From Comamonadaceae bacterium (GTDB lineage Bacteria; Pseudomonadota; Gammaproteobacteria; Burkholderiales; Burkholderiaceae_C), in assembly GCA_947460165.1 (NCBI GenBank), contig CANHKH010000212.1, forward strand, positions 1 through 6,191: DNA of 6,191 nucleotides, in the 5' to 3' direction. Below, piece by piece: positions 1 to 6,074 of this stretch. The notes below the pieces were generated by a model. That model did no database searches. It was not told the origin of the DNA and was given only the letters and a program-made list of their open reading frames with translations. Position numbers and translations under genes: made by a program. How positions within the stretch are numbered: position 1 is the stretch's first letter; every line of letters begins with the position of its first letter.

Positions 1-698
1 CGGTGGCATCTGCAGCACCTGCTGCTGCGGCAACCGCAGCACCTGCGGAAACAGCCGCTGCAGCACCTACCGCGGTGGCATCTGCAGCACCTGCTGCTGC
101 GGCAACTGCGCCACCTGCGGAAACGGCCGCTGCAGCACCTGCTACGGCGACGGCTGCCGCACCCGCCACTGCAGTTGCAGCACAGGCGGAAGCAACGGCG
201 GCCGCTCCCGCTACGGCGACGGCTGCCGCACCCGCAGCAACGACAGCGGAGGCGGCCGCCGAGGACAAAGAGCCCAGCACGTCGGCGACCAGGGTGGCCA
301 GCGCCACCGCCCGACCAGTGGCCAGCGCGGCCACCACAACCCAGCGGCCACCAACGAACACCCCCAATGTCAGCGTGTCTGTGGTGACGCAACCCAATTC
401 AGCGGCGGCAGGCTTGGTCAATGTGGTGGTGCCCCAGACTGTGCTGCGAGGCGGCAGCGCCTTGGTGGTGAGTCTGCCGGAATCGGTCACTCGCTTGCCT
501 GGCAACACCAACGCCACGGCCAATGCCACGCTCACCAACGACAGGCCGCTGCCCAGTTGGATCAAATACGACGCAGCACAGCGGACCTTGGTGGTCGAGT
601 CCACGCCCTCGACCAGCTTGCCCGTGACAGTGACGCTGAACCTGGGTGGGCAGCGCACCAACATTGTGGTTTCAGAATCTGGCAATGTGGGCCGCTGA
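1..698 (+). CDS. C-terminal end of a large two-partner secretion exoprotein (TpsA, filamentous haemagglutinin-like), 5' truncated
   Basis: The reading frame is open from the left edge (first full codon at base 3, a Val codon, not a real start) to TGA at 696-698, giving 231 visible residues. Residues 1 to about 88 are almost only Ala, Pro, Thr and Glu in imperfect 23-24-residue repeats. Residues 89-125 are a Ser/Thr/Pro-rich linker, and about 138-231 form a beta-rich domain with a VNVVVPQ strand, LPSWIKYD at 183-190 and an ending rich in Val, Thr and Asn. An LPSW-type motif followed by short strands is seen in C-terminal modules of Burkholderiales haemagglutinin-like exoproteins and resembles cadherin/Ig-like (He_PIG) folds; this is from memory of the families. 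The TpsB gene 65 bases downstream supports the TpsA call. The N-terminal secretion (TPS) domain that would prove it lies outside the window. Alternatively this is another surface adhesin with a tethering linker. The coding frame is well supported; the family is inferred mainly from context. Confidence 0.75.
   Translation, partial: VASAAPAAAATAAPAETAAAAPTAVASAAPAAAATAPPAETAAAAPATATAAAPATAVAAQAEATAAAPATATAAAPAATTAEAAAEDKEPSTSATRVASATARPVASAATTTQRPPTNTPNVSVSVVTQPNSAAAGLVNVVVPQTVLRGGSALVVSLPESVTRLPGNTNATANATLTNDRPLPSWIKYDAAQRTLVVESTPSTSLPVTVTLNLGGQRTNIVVSESGNVGR
3..146 (+). repeat. 72-bp tandem repeat, two copies, inside the exoprotein gene
   Basis: Bases 3-74 and 75-146 align without gaps and differ at seven positions. 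Each copy encodes 24 residues beginning VASAAPAAAATA and containing PAETAAAAP. Bases 1-2 match the last two bases of the unit, so the array may continue to the left of the window. It is an in-frame coding repeat. Confidence 0.85.
141..235 (+). repeat. 26-bp direct repeat with 69-bp spacing inside the Ala/Pro-rich region
   Basis: The 26 bases at 141-166 recur exactly at 210-235. The 69-base offset is 23 codons, so both copies read as ATATAAAPA in the same frame. Together with the preceding 72-bp repeat this shows the linker has grown by in-frame duplication. Confidence 0.85.
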
Positions 699-763
699 GC
701 CCGCACCACGTTTTGTCCACGCCATTTCAATTTAACCTGACCTGTCCCTTGAAACGACTTTAT

Positions 764-2461
764 ATGCCCCTCCCCGCCCCTTCGCACCGCTGGCTTGCAG
801 GTGGCCTGATGATGCTTGGTTTGAGCGCGCAAGCGCAAATTGATGCGGGCGCCCTGCAGCAGCAAATTGAACGCAACCAGGTCCTGCGTTTGCCCCGCTT
901 GCTGGCCCCCGCACCGGCACCAGCCCCCCGCATGCAGCGTGCCCCAGGCGGCCCCAGTGTGACGCTGTCCCGCTTTGTCCTTCGCGGTCACACCCTGCTG
1001 CCCGAAGCCCAACTGCAGGCCGCATTGACACCGTTTTTGGGCCGCCCCTTGTCTTTTTCAGAGCTCGAAGATGCAGCCGCCGAGGTGGGTCAACGCTTCA
1101 GGGCGCTGGGCTGGACAGTGCGGGTGTTTTTGCCAGAGCAAGACATTGTTGAAGGCAGCGCCATCATTGAGGTCGTCGAGGCCACCTTGGGCCAGGTGCG
1201 CAGCGATGGCGAGGTGGCCCCACCGAGCTCCTTGCCAGCCTTGCGCCAAATCATTGAAGCCAGTCAGCCGCCCGGCAGCTACCTCAACACCGCACGCACC
1301 GACCGGGGTTTGCTGATCGCCAACGACATCTCTGGGGTCAACGTGGCCGGTCAAGTGCTCGAAGGTGAAGGCCAGGCTCAAACCGATCTCATGCTCAAAA
1401 CCCTGGCCAAGCCATGGACCGAGTTCAACCTCAGCCGAGACAACACCGGCTCCTACGGCACTGGCCCCAACCGGCTGGCGGCCATGGTCAATTTCAATCA
1501 CTTTTTGCAGCCTGGGGGCGTGCTGAGCACCCAATTGGCCCACACCTCCGGCAGCCAGTACGCCCGCCTGGGCCTGAGTCTGCCAGTGGGTCATCAGGGT
1601 TGGCGCTGGAGCGTCAACAGCTCAAAGCTTTTCTACAACGTGGTGAACTTGCCCAAGGAGGTCCAAGGCAAGGGCAACTCTGACACCTATGGCGCTGAGC
1701 TGAGCTACCCCTTGGTGCGCGCACGCAACCGCAACCTTTACCTGAACTTGGCAGTCGACGAGAAAAAGTTTGAAAACTACGACCCCCTGGGGCTGCTGGC
1801 GTCCAATTATTCAAGCCGGGTCTACGGGCTGGCCTTGCAAGGCAACCGCGAAACCGACTGGGCAGGCCTGTCAGGGGCCTTGGTGGGAAATCTGACGCTG
1901 TCCTCAGGCGTGCTCAATTTGCGAGGCTCTCGCAACGAAGACACCCAGGCCAAAGACGCCAACCCGGCAGGCTACTTCCACAAATTGCGCATGAGCTTGA
2001 GCCAGGAGCAGTCGCTCAGCAGCGAGCTGTCTGTGTATGGTGCCTTTTCTGGTCAATGGACCGGCAAAAACTTGGACTCCTCTGAGAAATTCAGCCTCGG
2101 AGGCTCTTCGGGCGTGCGGGCCTATGGCAGCGGGGAGGCCTCAGGCGCACTGGGCCGCATGCTCAATTTGGAGCTGCGCTGGCGCGTCAGTCCAGGCCTG
2201 ACGCTGACCAGTTTTTATGATGTCGGCCGCGTGCGCACCAACGTGAGCAACGACTACCCTGGCGCACCTGAAATCAATGTCTACGGGCTCAGAGGCCGTG
2301 GTCTGTCCATGAACTGGCAAGCGTTTGAAGCCGTCAGCCTGCGCGCAGTGTGGGCCACACGACAAGGGGTCAACCCCAGGCCCAACGATGTCACAGGAAA
2401 AGATCAAGACGGCAGCTTGGTCAAAAACCGCGTCTGGTTGAGCGCTAACGCCGCCTTCTAA
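764..2461 (+). CDS. Two-partner secretion outer-membrane transporter (TpsB; ShlB/FhaC/HecB family)
   Basis: Complete 565-residue protein, normal for FhaC-type transporters of the Omp85/TpsB superfamily, which export one TpsA partner across the outer membrane. Residues 1-24 are a signal peptide (HRW, hydrophobic LAGGLMMLGL, cleavage at AQA|QID). About 25-45 (ALQQQIERNQ) fits the plug helix, followed by a Pro/Ala linker (48-56). POTRA1 is about 66-141 (VTLSRFVLRGHTLLP to IIEVVEA), POTRA2 about 142-215, and the beta-barrel runs from about 218 to the end. SSGVRAYGSGEA at 448-459 matches the conserved L6-loop motif (VRGF/VRGY in FhaC). SFYDVGRV at 483-490 and the terminal Phe are typical of the family. 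The ATG at 764 gives a clean signal peptide, but there is no Shine-Dalgarno sequence. An in-frame TTG at 749 would add five residues (MKRLY) and strengthen the n-region. It lies 65 bases after the exoprotein gene and probably shares its transcript. Confidence 0.95.
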   Translation: MPLPAPSHRWLAGGLMMLGLSAQAQIDAGALQQQIERNQVLRLPRLLAPAPAPAPRMQRAPGGPSVTLSRFVLRGHTLLPEAQLQAALTPFLGRPLSFSELEDAAAEVGQRFRALGWTVRVFLPEQDIVEGSAIIEVVEATLGQVRSDGEVAPPSSLPALRQIIEASQPPGSYLNTARTDRGLLIANDISGVNVAGQVLEGEGQAQTDLMLKTLAKPWTEFNLSRDNTGSYGTGPNRLAAMVNFNHFLQPGGVLSTQLAHTSGSQYARLGLSLPVGHQGWRWSVNSSKLFYNVVNLPKEVQGKGNSDTYGAELSYPLVRARNRNLYLNLAVDEKKFENYDPLGLLASNYSSRVYGLALQGNRETDWAGLSGALVGNLTLSSGVLNLRGSRNEDTQAKDANPAGYFHKLRMSLSQEQSLSSELSVYGAFSGQWTGKNLDSSEKFSLGGSSGVRAYGSGEASGALGRMLNLELRWRVSPGLTLTSFYDVGRVRTNVSNDYPGAPEINVYGLRGRGLSMNWQAFEAVSLRAVWATRQGVNPRPNDVTGKDQDGSLVKNRVWLSANAAF

Positions 2462-2596
2462 AGCAGATGAAGCGCCAATGGCAACAGCTGTGATGCAAGG
2501 TGGCGAGTTTTCCCCTTGTTTTGGAGCTTGCCTGCAAGCAAATCGTGCCGGACCACAGGCATCACCTCAGGCGAACATTCGCCGGCAGGCCGGCTC
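2462..2596. other. Intergenic spacer between convergent genes
   Basis: This 135-base stretch separates the stop of the transporter gene (plus strand) from the stop of the kinase gene (minus strand). Beyond the REPIN-like element from 2512, bases 2462-2511 show no gene, no convincing hairpin and no canonical intrinsic terminator for either transcript. Confidence 0.7.
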
Positions 2597-2605
2597 CTAC
2601 AGGGG
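2512..2605. repeat. REPIN-like element: two inverted REP-type hairpins between convergent genes
   Basis: On the plus strand, bases 2512-2542 read CCCC, TGT, then GGAGCTTGCCTGCAAGC and AAA. On the minus strand, 2605-2578 read CCCC, TGTA, then GGAGCCGGCCTGCCGGC and GAA. The copies therefore share the flanks, GGAGC and the CCTG loop, but their stems differ (TT/AA against CG/CG) and each stays self-complementary. The minus-strand copy has the GTAG head known from REP sequences mobilised by RAYT transposases and looks much like the Pseudomonas REP type, from memory. A total of about 94 bp with inverted ends fits a REPIN. An extra inverted repeat, GGCGAA-CA-TTCGCC, lies at 2570-2583. Neither hairpin has a following T-run, so it is not a standard terminator, though it could stop or protect converging transcripts. 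No RAYT gene is in the window. Confidence 0.7.
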
Positions 2606-4024
2606 AAAATCGGTTTGGATGTGCAGGCGATTGACATCGCCGGCATTGGCCGGCAAGGGCGCCCGCAGGCTGATGCGAAAAATCTGCCCCGGCCGGCGCT
2701 CCAGGCTCAAGCTGGCGGCGTGAACCTTCGCAATTTCAAGGCACAGACTCAGGCCCAGGCCGTGGCCGTCAATGTTGCGGTCATGGGAGGCGCGGTAAAA
2801 GCGTTCAAACGCATGGGCCAACAATTCGTCGCTCAGCAGTGCGGTCGGGTTCTCAAAGGTCAGCACAAAGCCATCGGCCTGGCGGGTGAGCCAGACGCTC
2901 ACCCAGCCTCCAGCGACGTTGTACAAAATGGCATTGGTGTACAGGTTGTTGAGCATTTGCATGACCAAAGCCCGGTCGCAATGCCACACAATGCCAGGCG
3001 CAATCTGCGTGCGCAGCTCCAAAGCCGAGGAGGCCGAGTCGCTGTCGCCCATCATCTGCTCGAGTGTCTCGCTCAGGTTCAGCGCTTGCATGTGAGGTTT
3101 CAAACTGTTGGCATCGGCCCGTGAGAGCAGCAGCAGCTTTTCAACAATGGTGATCAAGCGCTCGACCTCATCGCCTATGACCCGAGCTTGAACTTGAGTG
3201 TCAGAGCCCAAGGGCAAGCGCCGTATCAATTGTTCGCAGTGGCCACGCAAAATGGTCAAAGGGGTGCGCAGTTCGTGCGAGGCATCGCCTGCAAAGCGAC
3301 GTGCGCGCCCCAGGCTGTCATCCAAGCGCAGGCGCAGGTCCTGAAAAATCAACAGAAAACGCCGAAACTCCAAAAACTGAGGCTGCGGCTGGCCCGTGCC
3401 CTGCAGGTTGCTCGAGTCCAGAACGAGCATGTATTTTTCAAGCTGCCGCAGCGGTTGCAAGGCCACAAAAGCCACGTAGAGGGCCACCAGCAAAAGCGCA
3501 GAAAAAATAAACGGCAGCACAAAAATCAAGTTGCGGTCACGCAAGGCCCAGACTTGCTCCTGGATGTTTTGCGAGTGACTGTGGCCCACCAGCAACATTT
3601 GGCCTTGGGGCTGACTGGCGTGACGGGCGGCAAACCACAGCTGCTGCTCTAGCGTGGCCTGAGCGCTTTCAATGGGCAGCCCTGCAGCGGCTGATGGCAG
3701 CCACACCCTGTCTTGGGCACGCAGGCTCTGGCATGGCGCAGGCTGCGGCAAGTGCGAAGCCAGCGGTGGGCAATACACATGCTCGTGGGCCACCACCGCC
3801 GTCAAGCTGTCGGTTTCAATGAGGGCAAAGCATTTGAGGTAACTGTCTTGGTCTGGCAGCGACTGGCCGCAATAGGCCAAGCCTTGGGCCAGTTCCAGCC
3901 GCACTCGATCGGTCAGTTGTTGGCCCAAGTAGTACTGAGCGATCTGTCGGTTGGCCAGGACGATCACGGCCAAGCCAATGAACAGATGGAAAAGAATGTA
4001 GAGCTTGAAGGACTTACCCAGCAA
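2597..4024 (-). CDS. Membrane sensor histidine kinase of a two-component system
   Basis: 475-residue inner-membrane kinase that would autophosphorylate on His and pass the phosphate to the regulator encoded just upstream. Membrane segments lie at about 7-24 and 165-187. Between them is a periplasmic sensor of about 140 residues with four cysteines (52, 65, 85, 98). A HAMP-like linker starts at LQPLRQLEKYM (189-199). The H box is ASHELRTPLT (His250), the N box NNLYTNA (359-365), the F box FERFYR (406-411) and the G2 box GHGLGLS (420-426). The G1 box is degenerate: ENPTA at 391-395 stands where DxGxG is usual. The start is TTG at 4024-4022, preceded by AAGGTG at 4037-4032, and overlaps the regulator gene by 11 bp; no in-frame ATG gives a full first membrane segment. 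The TAG stop lies in the REP-like sequence, so the last residues (FPL) are set by the repeat. The stimulus is unknown; specific names (QseC, CusS, TctE types) are not justified. Confidence 0.93.
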   Translation of the reverse strand: MLGKSFKLYILFHLFIGLAVIVLANRQIAQYYLGQQLTDRVRLELAQGLAYCGQSLPDQDSYLKCFALIETDSLTAVVAHEHVYCPPLASHLPQPAPCQSLRAQDRVWLPSAAAGLPIESAQATLEQQLWFAARHASQPQGQMLLVGHSHSQNIQEQVWALRDRNLIFVLPFIFSALLLVALYVAFVALQPLRQLEKYMLVLDSSNLQGTGQPQPQFLEFRRFLLIFQDLRLRLDDSLGRARRFAGDASHELRTPLTILRGHCEQLIRRLPLGSDTQVQARVIGDEVERLITIVEKLLLLSRADANSLKPHMQALNLSETLEQMMGDSDSASSALELRTQIAPGIVWHCDRALVMQMLNNLYTNAILYNVAGGWVSVWLTRQADGFVLTFENPTALLSDELLAHAFERFYRASHDRNIDGHGLGLSLCLEIAKVHAASLSLERRPGQIFRISLRAPLPANAGDVNRLHIQTDFPL

Positions 4025-4697
4025 GGTCGTGCACCTTGAGCCGGTAGCCCACGCCGCGCACCGACTCGATCATCACCCCATGGGCGCCGTCAGCGGTCTT
4101 GCGTTTGATGCGCTGAATGCACACATCGACCACATTGGTTTGAGGGTCGAAATTGATGTCCCAGACCTGTTGCAAGATCTGCTGCCTGGAAAACAAGGTG
4201 CCAGGCGAGCGCATGAGCAGCTCCAGCAGGCTGTATTCGCGCGAGCTCAAACTGGCCGACCCCTCAGGCCAGGAGACCTCGCGCTTGAGGCGATCGAGCT
4301 TGAACAGGCCCACCTGCACGGTAGATTCCATGGCGCCGCCATGGCGCGCCACCAGCAATTGCGCACGGGCGATCAATTCCTCCACGTAAAACGGCTTGGG
4401 CACGTAGTCGTCGGCGCCAAACTCAAAGCCTTTGAGCCGGTCTTCGAGTTCGACCTTGGCGCTCAGGATGAGCACGGGCAATGCGCGCCCGCTGGCACGC
4501 ACACTGCGCAGCACCTCTATGCCGCTTTTCAGAGGCAGCATGAGGTCCAAAATCATGATGTCGGGTTGGTGTTGCAACAGGTGGGCCAAGGCCTGCTCAC
4601 CGTCGCTGCTATAGCTGACCTGGTGGCCCGCAGCGGCAAAGCCCTGCACCACAAAGTCGGCGATGCGGACTTCATCTTCCACCAGCAGCACATTCAT
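4014..4697 (-). CDS. OmpR/PhoB-family response regulator, winged-helix transcription factor
   Basis: 227-residue regulator of usual length for the family. The receiver domain is about 1-118: acidic pocket E7-D8, phospho-acceptor Asp51 in ILDLMLP, switch Ser79 in ILSA, conserved Lys101 in PKPF, and FGADDYVPKPF at 93-103. The DNA-binding winged helix is about 128-222, with LSSREYSLLELLMRSPG at 150-166, the recognition helix region TNVVDVCIQRIKRK (187-200) and the wing ending VRGVGYRL (213-220). Phosphorylation by the kinase encoded immediately downstream should control DNA binding. The ATG at 4697-4695 is preceded by GAGG at 4709-4706 with 8 bases between. It begins 37 bases after the transporter stop and its 3' end overlaps the kinase start. 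Sequence style is near the CusR/CopR/QseB branch of OmpR regulators, but target genes cannot be deduced. Confidence 0.95.
   Translation of the reverse strand: MNVLLVEDEVRIADFVVQGFAAAGHQVSYSSDGEQALAHLLQHQPDIMILDLMLPLKSGIEVLRSVRASGRALPVLILSAKVELEDRLKGFEFGADDYVPKPFYVEELIARAQLLVARHGGAMESTVQVGLFKLDRLKREVSWPEGSASLSSREYSLLELLMRSPGTLFSRQQILQQVWDINFDPQTNVVDVCIQRIKRKTADGAHGVMIESVRGVGYRLKVHDLAG
4032..4037 (-). promoter_or_regulatory. Ribosome binding site deciding the TTG start of the kinase gene
   Basis: Minus-strand AAGGTG lies 7 bases before the TTG at 4024, within the last codons of the regulator gene. It supports the TTG start and translational coupling of the two genes. Confidence 0.55.
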
Positions 4698-4705
4698 GGC
4701 AGCCG

Positions 4706-4709
4706 CCTC
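4706..4709 (-). promoter_or_regulatory. Ribosome binding site of the response regulator gene
   Basis: Minus-strand GAGG (in TGAGGC) lies 8 bases before the ATG at 4697, in the 37-base gap after the transporter stop. It fixes the regulator start. Confidence 0.6.
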
Positions 4710-4734
4710 AGCGCAGACGGCGACACGGCCATGA

Positions 4735-5964
4735 TCAAGCAGCCACCGGCTGGCGCCGCCCGACGCTGCGCACGCGGAAAGCGCTGAAGATCAACAGCGC
4801 TTGCACCAGCGCCAAGCCCAGCAACACGCCACGGAATTGGCCATGGTCCATCAGCAGACCAAAAATCAGCGGCGTAAGGGCTTGGCCCACGTCCAGCCCG
4901 CCATACACCACGCCATAGACCCGGCCGGTGGCGCCAGGCGGGGTGGACTGCTTGACCAGCAGGTCTCGCGAAGGGCCGGCCGTGCCCGAGGCAAAGCCCA
5001 TGAGGCCAAACATCACCGGCACCAGCCAGGCAGGCATGGGCAGCAGGGCGAGCGCCACCGCCACGCAGGCGGCAAAGGCAAAGCCCACGGCCACCACCCG
5101 CTCGCAGCGCATGGGGTCCTTGATGAGAAAGCCTCCCAGCACCATGCCGCCTGCGCTGCCGCACATGTAAATGGTCAGGCACAGCGCCATGGTGGCCAGC
5201 GCCACCCCGTGGAGCTCGCGCGTGGCGCCAGGCGCAAAGGCTTGCACCACACCCAGCACCATGGCGAACATGAAGAAAAAGGCAAAGCACATCCACACGG
5301 CAGGTTCTTTTAAGAAATCCATGCTGCCGCCCTCGGCCTTTTTGACCGCTGCCACCGGCGTGTAAGCCAAGCGGCCGTGGTTGAACAGCAGCACCACCAG
5401 CACCGCCACCGCCACCAAACCGCCCACAGCCAGCGCCGTGCGCCAGGAATAAGCCAGGGTCACGCCCGTCATGAGCAGCGGCGCCACGGCCCAGCCCAGG
5501 GTGCCCGTGATGCCGTGGGCGCTGTAGGCATGGCCCAGCCGCGAGGGGCTGACCTTGTTGTTGAGCAAGGTGTAGTCCACCGGATGAAACACCCCGTTGC
5601 CAATGCCAGCGACACCGGCAAAAAAGGTCAGCATCCAGTAGGAGCTTGACGCCGCGTAGCCGGCGCAAGCGGCTGCAATGCAGGCCAGCCCCGCGTAGAG
5701 CACGGGCCGGGGGCCAAAGCGGTCCACCCAAAAGCCCGACAGCGCCTGCACCACGCAAGACACCACAAAAAACACCGTGAGCACAAAGCCCAGCTCCGCG
5801 TAGCTGACGGCAAATTCTTCTTTGAGCCAGGGAAACAGCGGCGGCAGCAGAAGCTGGCTGAAATGGCTGACCGAATGGGCCATGCCGACCAGGCCAATCA
5901 GGCCCAGGTCTTGGCGCAAGGGCGCCAGCGGCGTCGCGCCCAGGGAGGTGCTTGTGAAACTCAT
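4735..5964 (-). CDS. Major facilitator superfamily transporter, Fsr-like (fosmidomycin-resistance-type) clade
   Basis: 409-residue inner-membrane protein with about 12 hydrophobic segments, standard for MFS carriers that move small molecules by proton exchange or symport. MFS motif A, between helices 2 and 3, is seen as GFWVDRFGPRP at 77-87. HSVSHFSQLLLPPLFPWLK (30-48) in helix 1 and GNGVFHPVDYTLLN (122-135) in helix 4 recall the Fsr family. A further conserved-looking stretch is GPSRDLLVKQSTPPG (330-344) followed by GRVYGVVYGGLDVG (347-360) in the second half. The cytoplasmic loop is about 196-220. The ATG at 5964-5962 was chosen; a TTG at 5997 would add 11 residues but has no ribosome site. 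Even the chosen ATG has only a weak upstream AAGA. The gene probably heads the minus-strand operon with the two-component pair. Substrate is unknown; Fsr similarity does not show fosmidomycin export. Confidence 0.9.
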   Translation of the reverse strand: MSFTSTSLGATPLAPLRQDLGLIGLVGMAHSVSHFSQLLLPPLFPWLKEEFAVSYAELGFVLTVFFVVSCVVQALSGFWVDRFGPRPVLYAGLACIAAACAGYAASSSYWMLTFFAGVAGIGNGVFHPVDYTLLNNKVSPSRLGHAYSAHGITGTLGWAVAPLLMTGVTLAYSWRTALAVGGLVAVAVLVVLLFNHGRLAYTPVAAVKKAEGGSMDFLKEPAVWMCFAFFFMFAMVLGVVQAFAPGATRELHGVALATMALCLTIYMCGSAGGMVLGGFLIKDPMRCERVVAVGFAFAACVAVALALLPMPAWLVPVMFGLMGFASGTAGPSRDLLVKQSTPPGATGRVYGVVYGGLDVGQALTPLIFGLLMDHGQFRGVLLGLALVQALLIFSAFRVRSVGRRQPVAA

Positions 5965-6074
5965 GGGTCTTATCGTAGTATGGGCGGCAACTGCCAAATG
6001 ACGCTAGAGTGTCACACTTTTGCGAATTTCAGCCAAAGCTCTGCATCGCCCTCCCAGCAAGCCAGCCACCAGAC
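5965..6074. promoter_or_regulatory. Divergent intergenic region with a weak candidate promoter for the minus-strand operon
   Basis: This 110-base gap separates the transporter start from the plus-strand gene at 6075 and must hold promoters for at least one of them. The best minus-strand pair is TTGGCA (5997-5992) and GATAAG (5974-5969) with a 17-base spacer; each hexamer is only a partial match to sigma-70 consensus. An inverted repeat TGAC-N8-GTCA at 5999-6014 overlaps no hexamer and could be an operator, but such short pairs arise by chance. Confidence 0.3.

Noticed and set aside
557..763. Open frame upstream of the transporter ATG, in frame with it, starting at 557
   Set aside because: It overlaps the exoprotein coding end in another frame, and the resulting N-terminus would bury the signal peptide.
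2501..2605. Intrinsic terminator at the convergent junction
   Set aside because: The hairpins have stems of five to six pairs and neither is followed by a T-run in either direction; they are better explained as the REP-like pair.
2639..2705. Further GCCGGC-rich hairpins resembling the REP core inside the kinase 3' end
   Set aside because: They encode kinase residues, including the LERRPG stretch after the G2 box, lack the CCTG loop, and GCCGGC is self-complementary, so such pairs are expected in GC-rich coding DNA.
2516..3124. Plus-strand open frame beginning in the spacer and running opposite the kinase
   Set aside because: It is antisense to the kinase catalytic domain, has no ribosome site and no domain signs.
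4005..4787. Plus-strand open frame of 260 codons opposite the response regulator
   Set aside because: It is antisense to a clear OmpR-family gene and has no recognisable domain.
4694..5758. Long minus-strand open frame of 354 codons
   Set aside because: It lies in another frame of the transporter gene; its Gly/Arg/His/Ala-rich composition is typical of a shadow in GC-rich DNA, and the transporter frame shows real MFS motifs.
5965..5997. TTG at 5997 as the transporter start
   Set aside because: No ribosome site precedes it and the added 11 residues contribute nothing recognisable; the ATG at 5964 is simpler.
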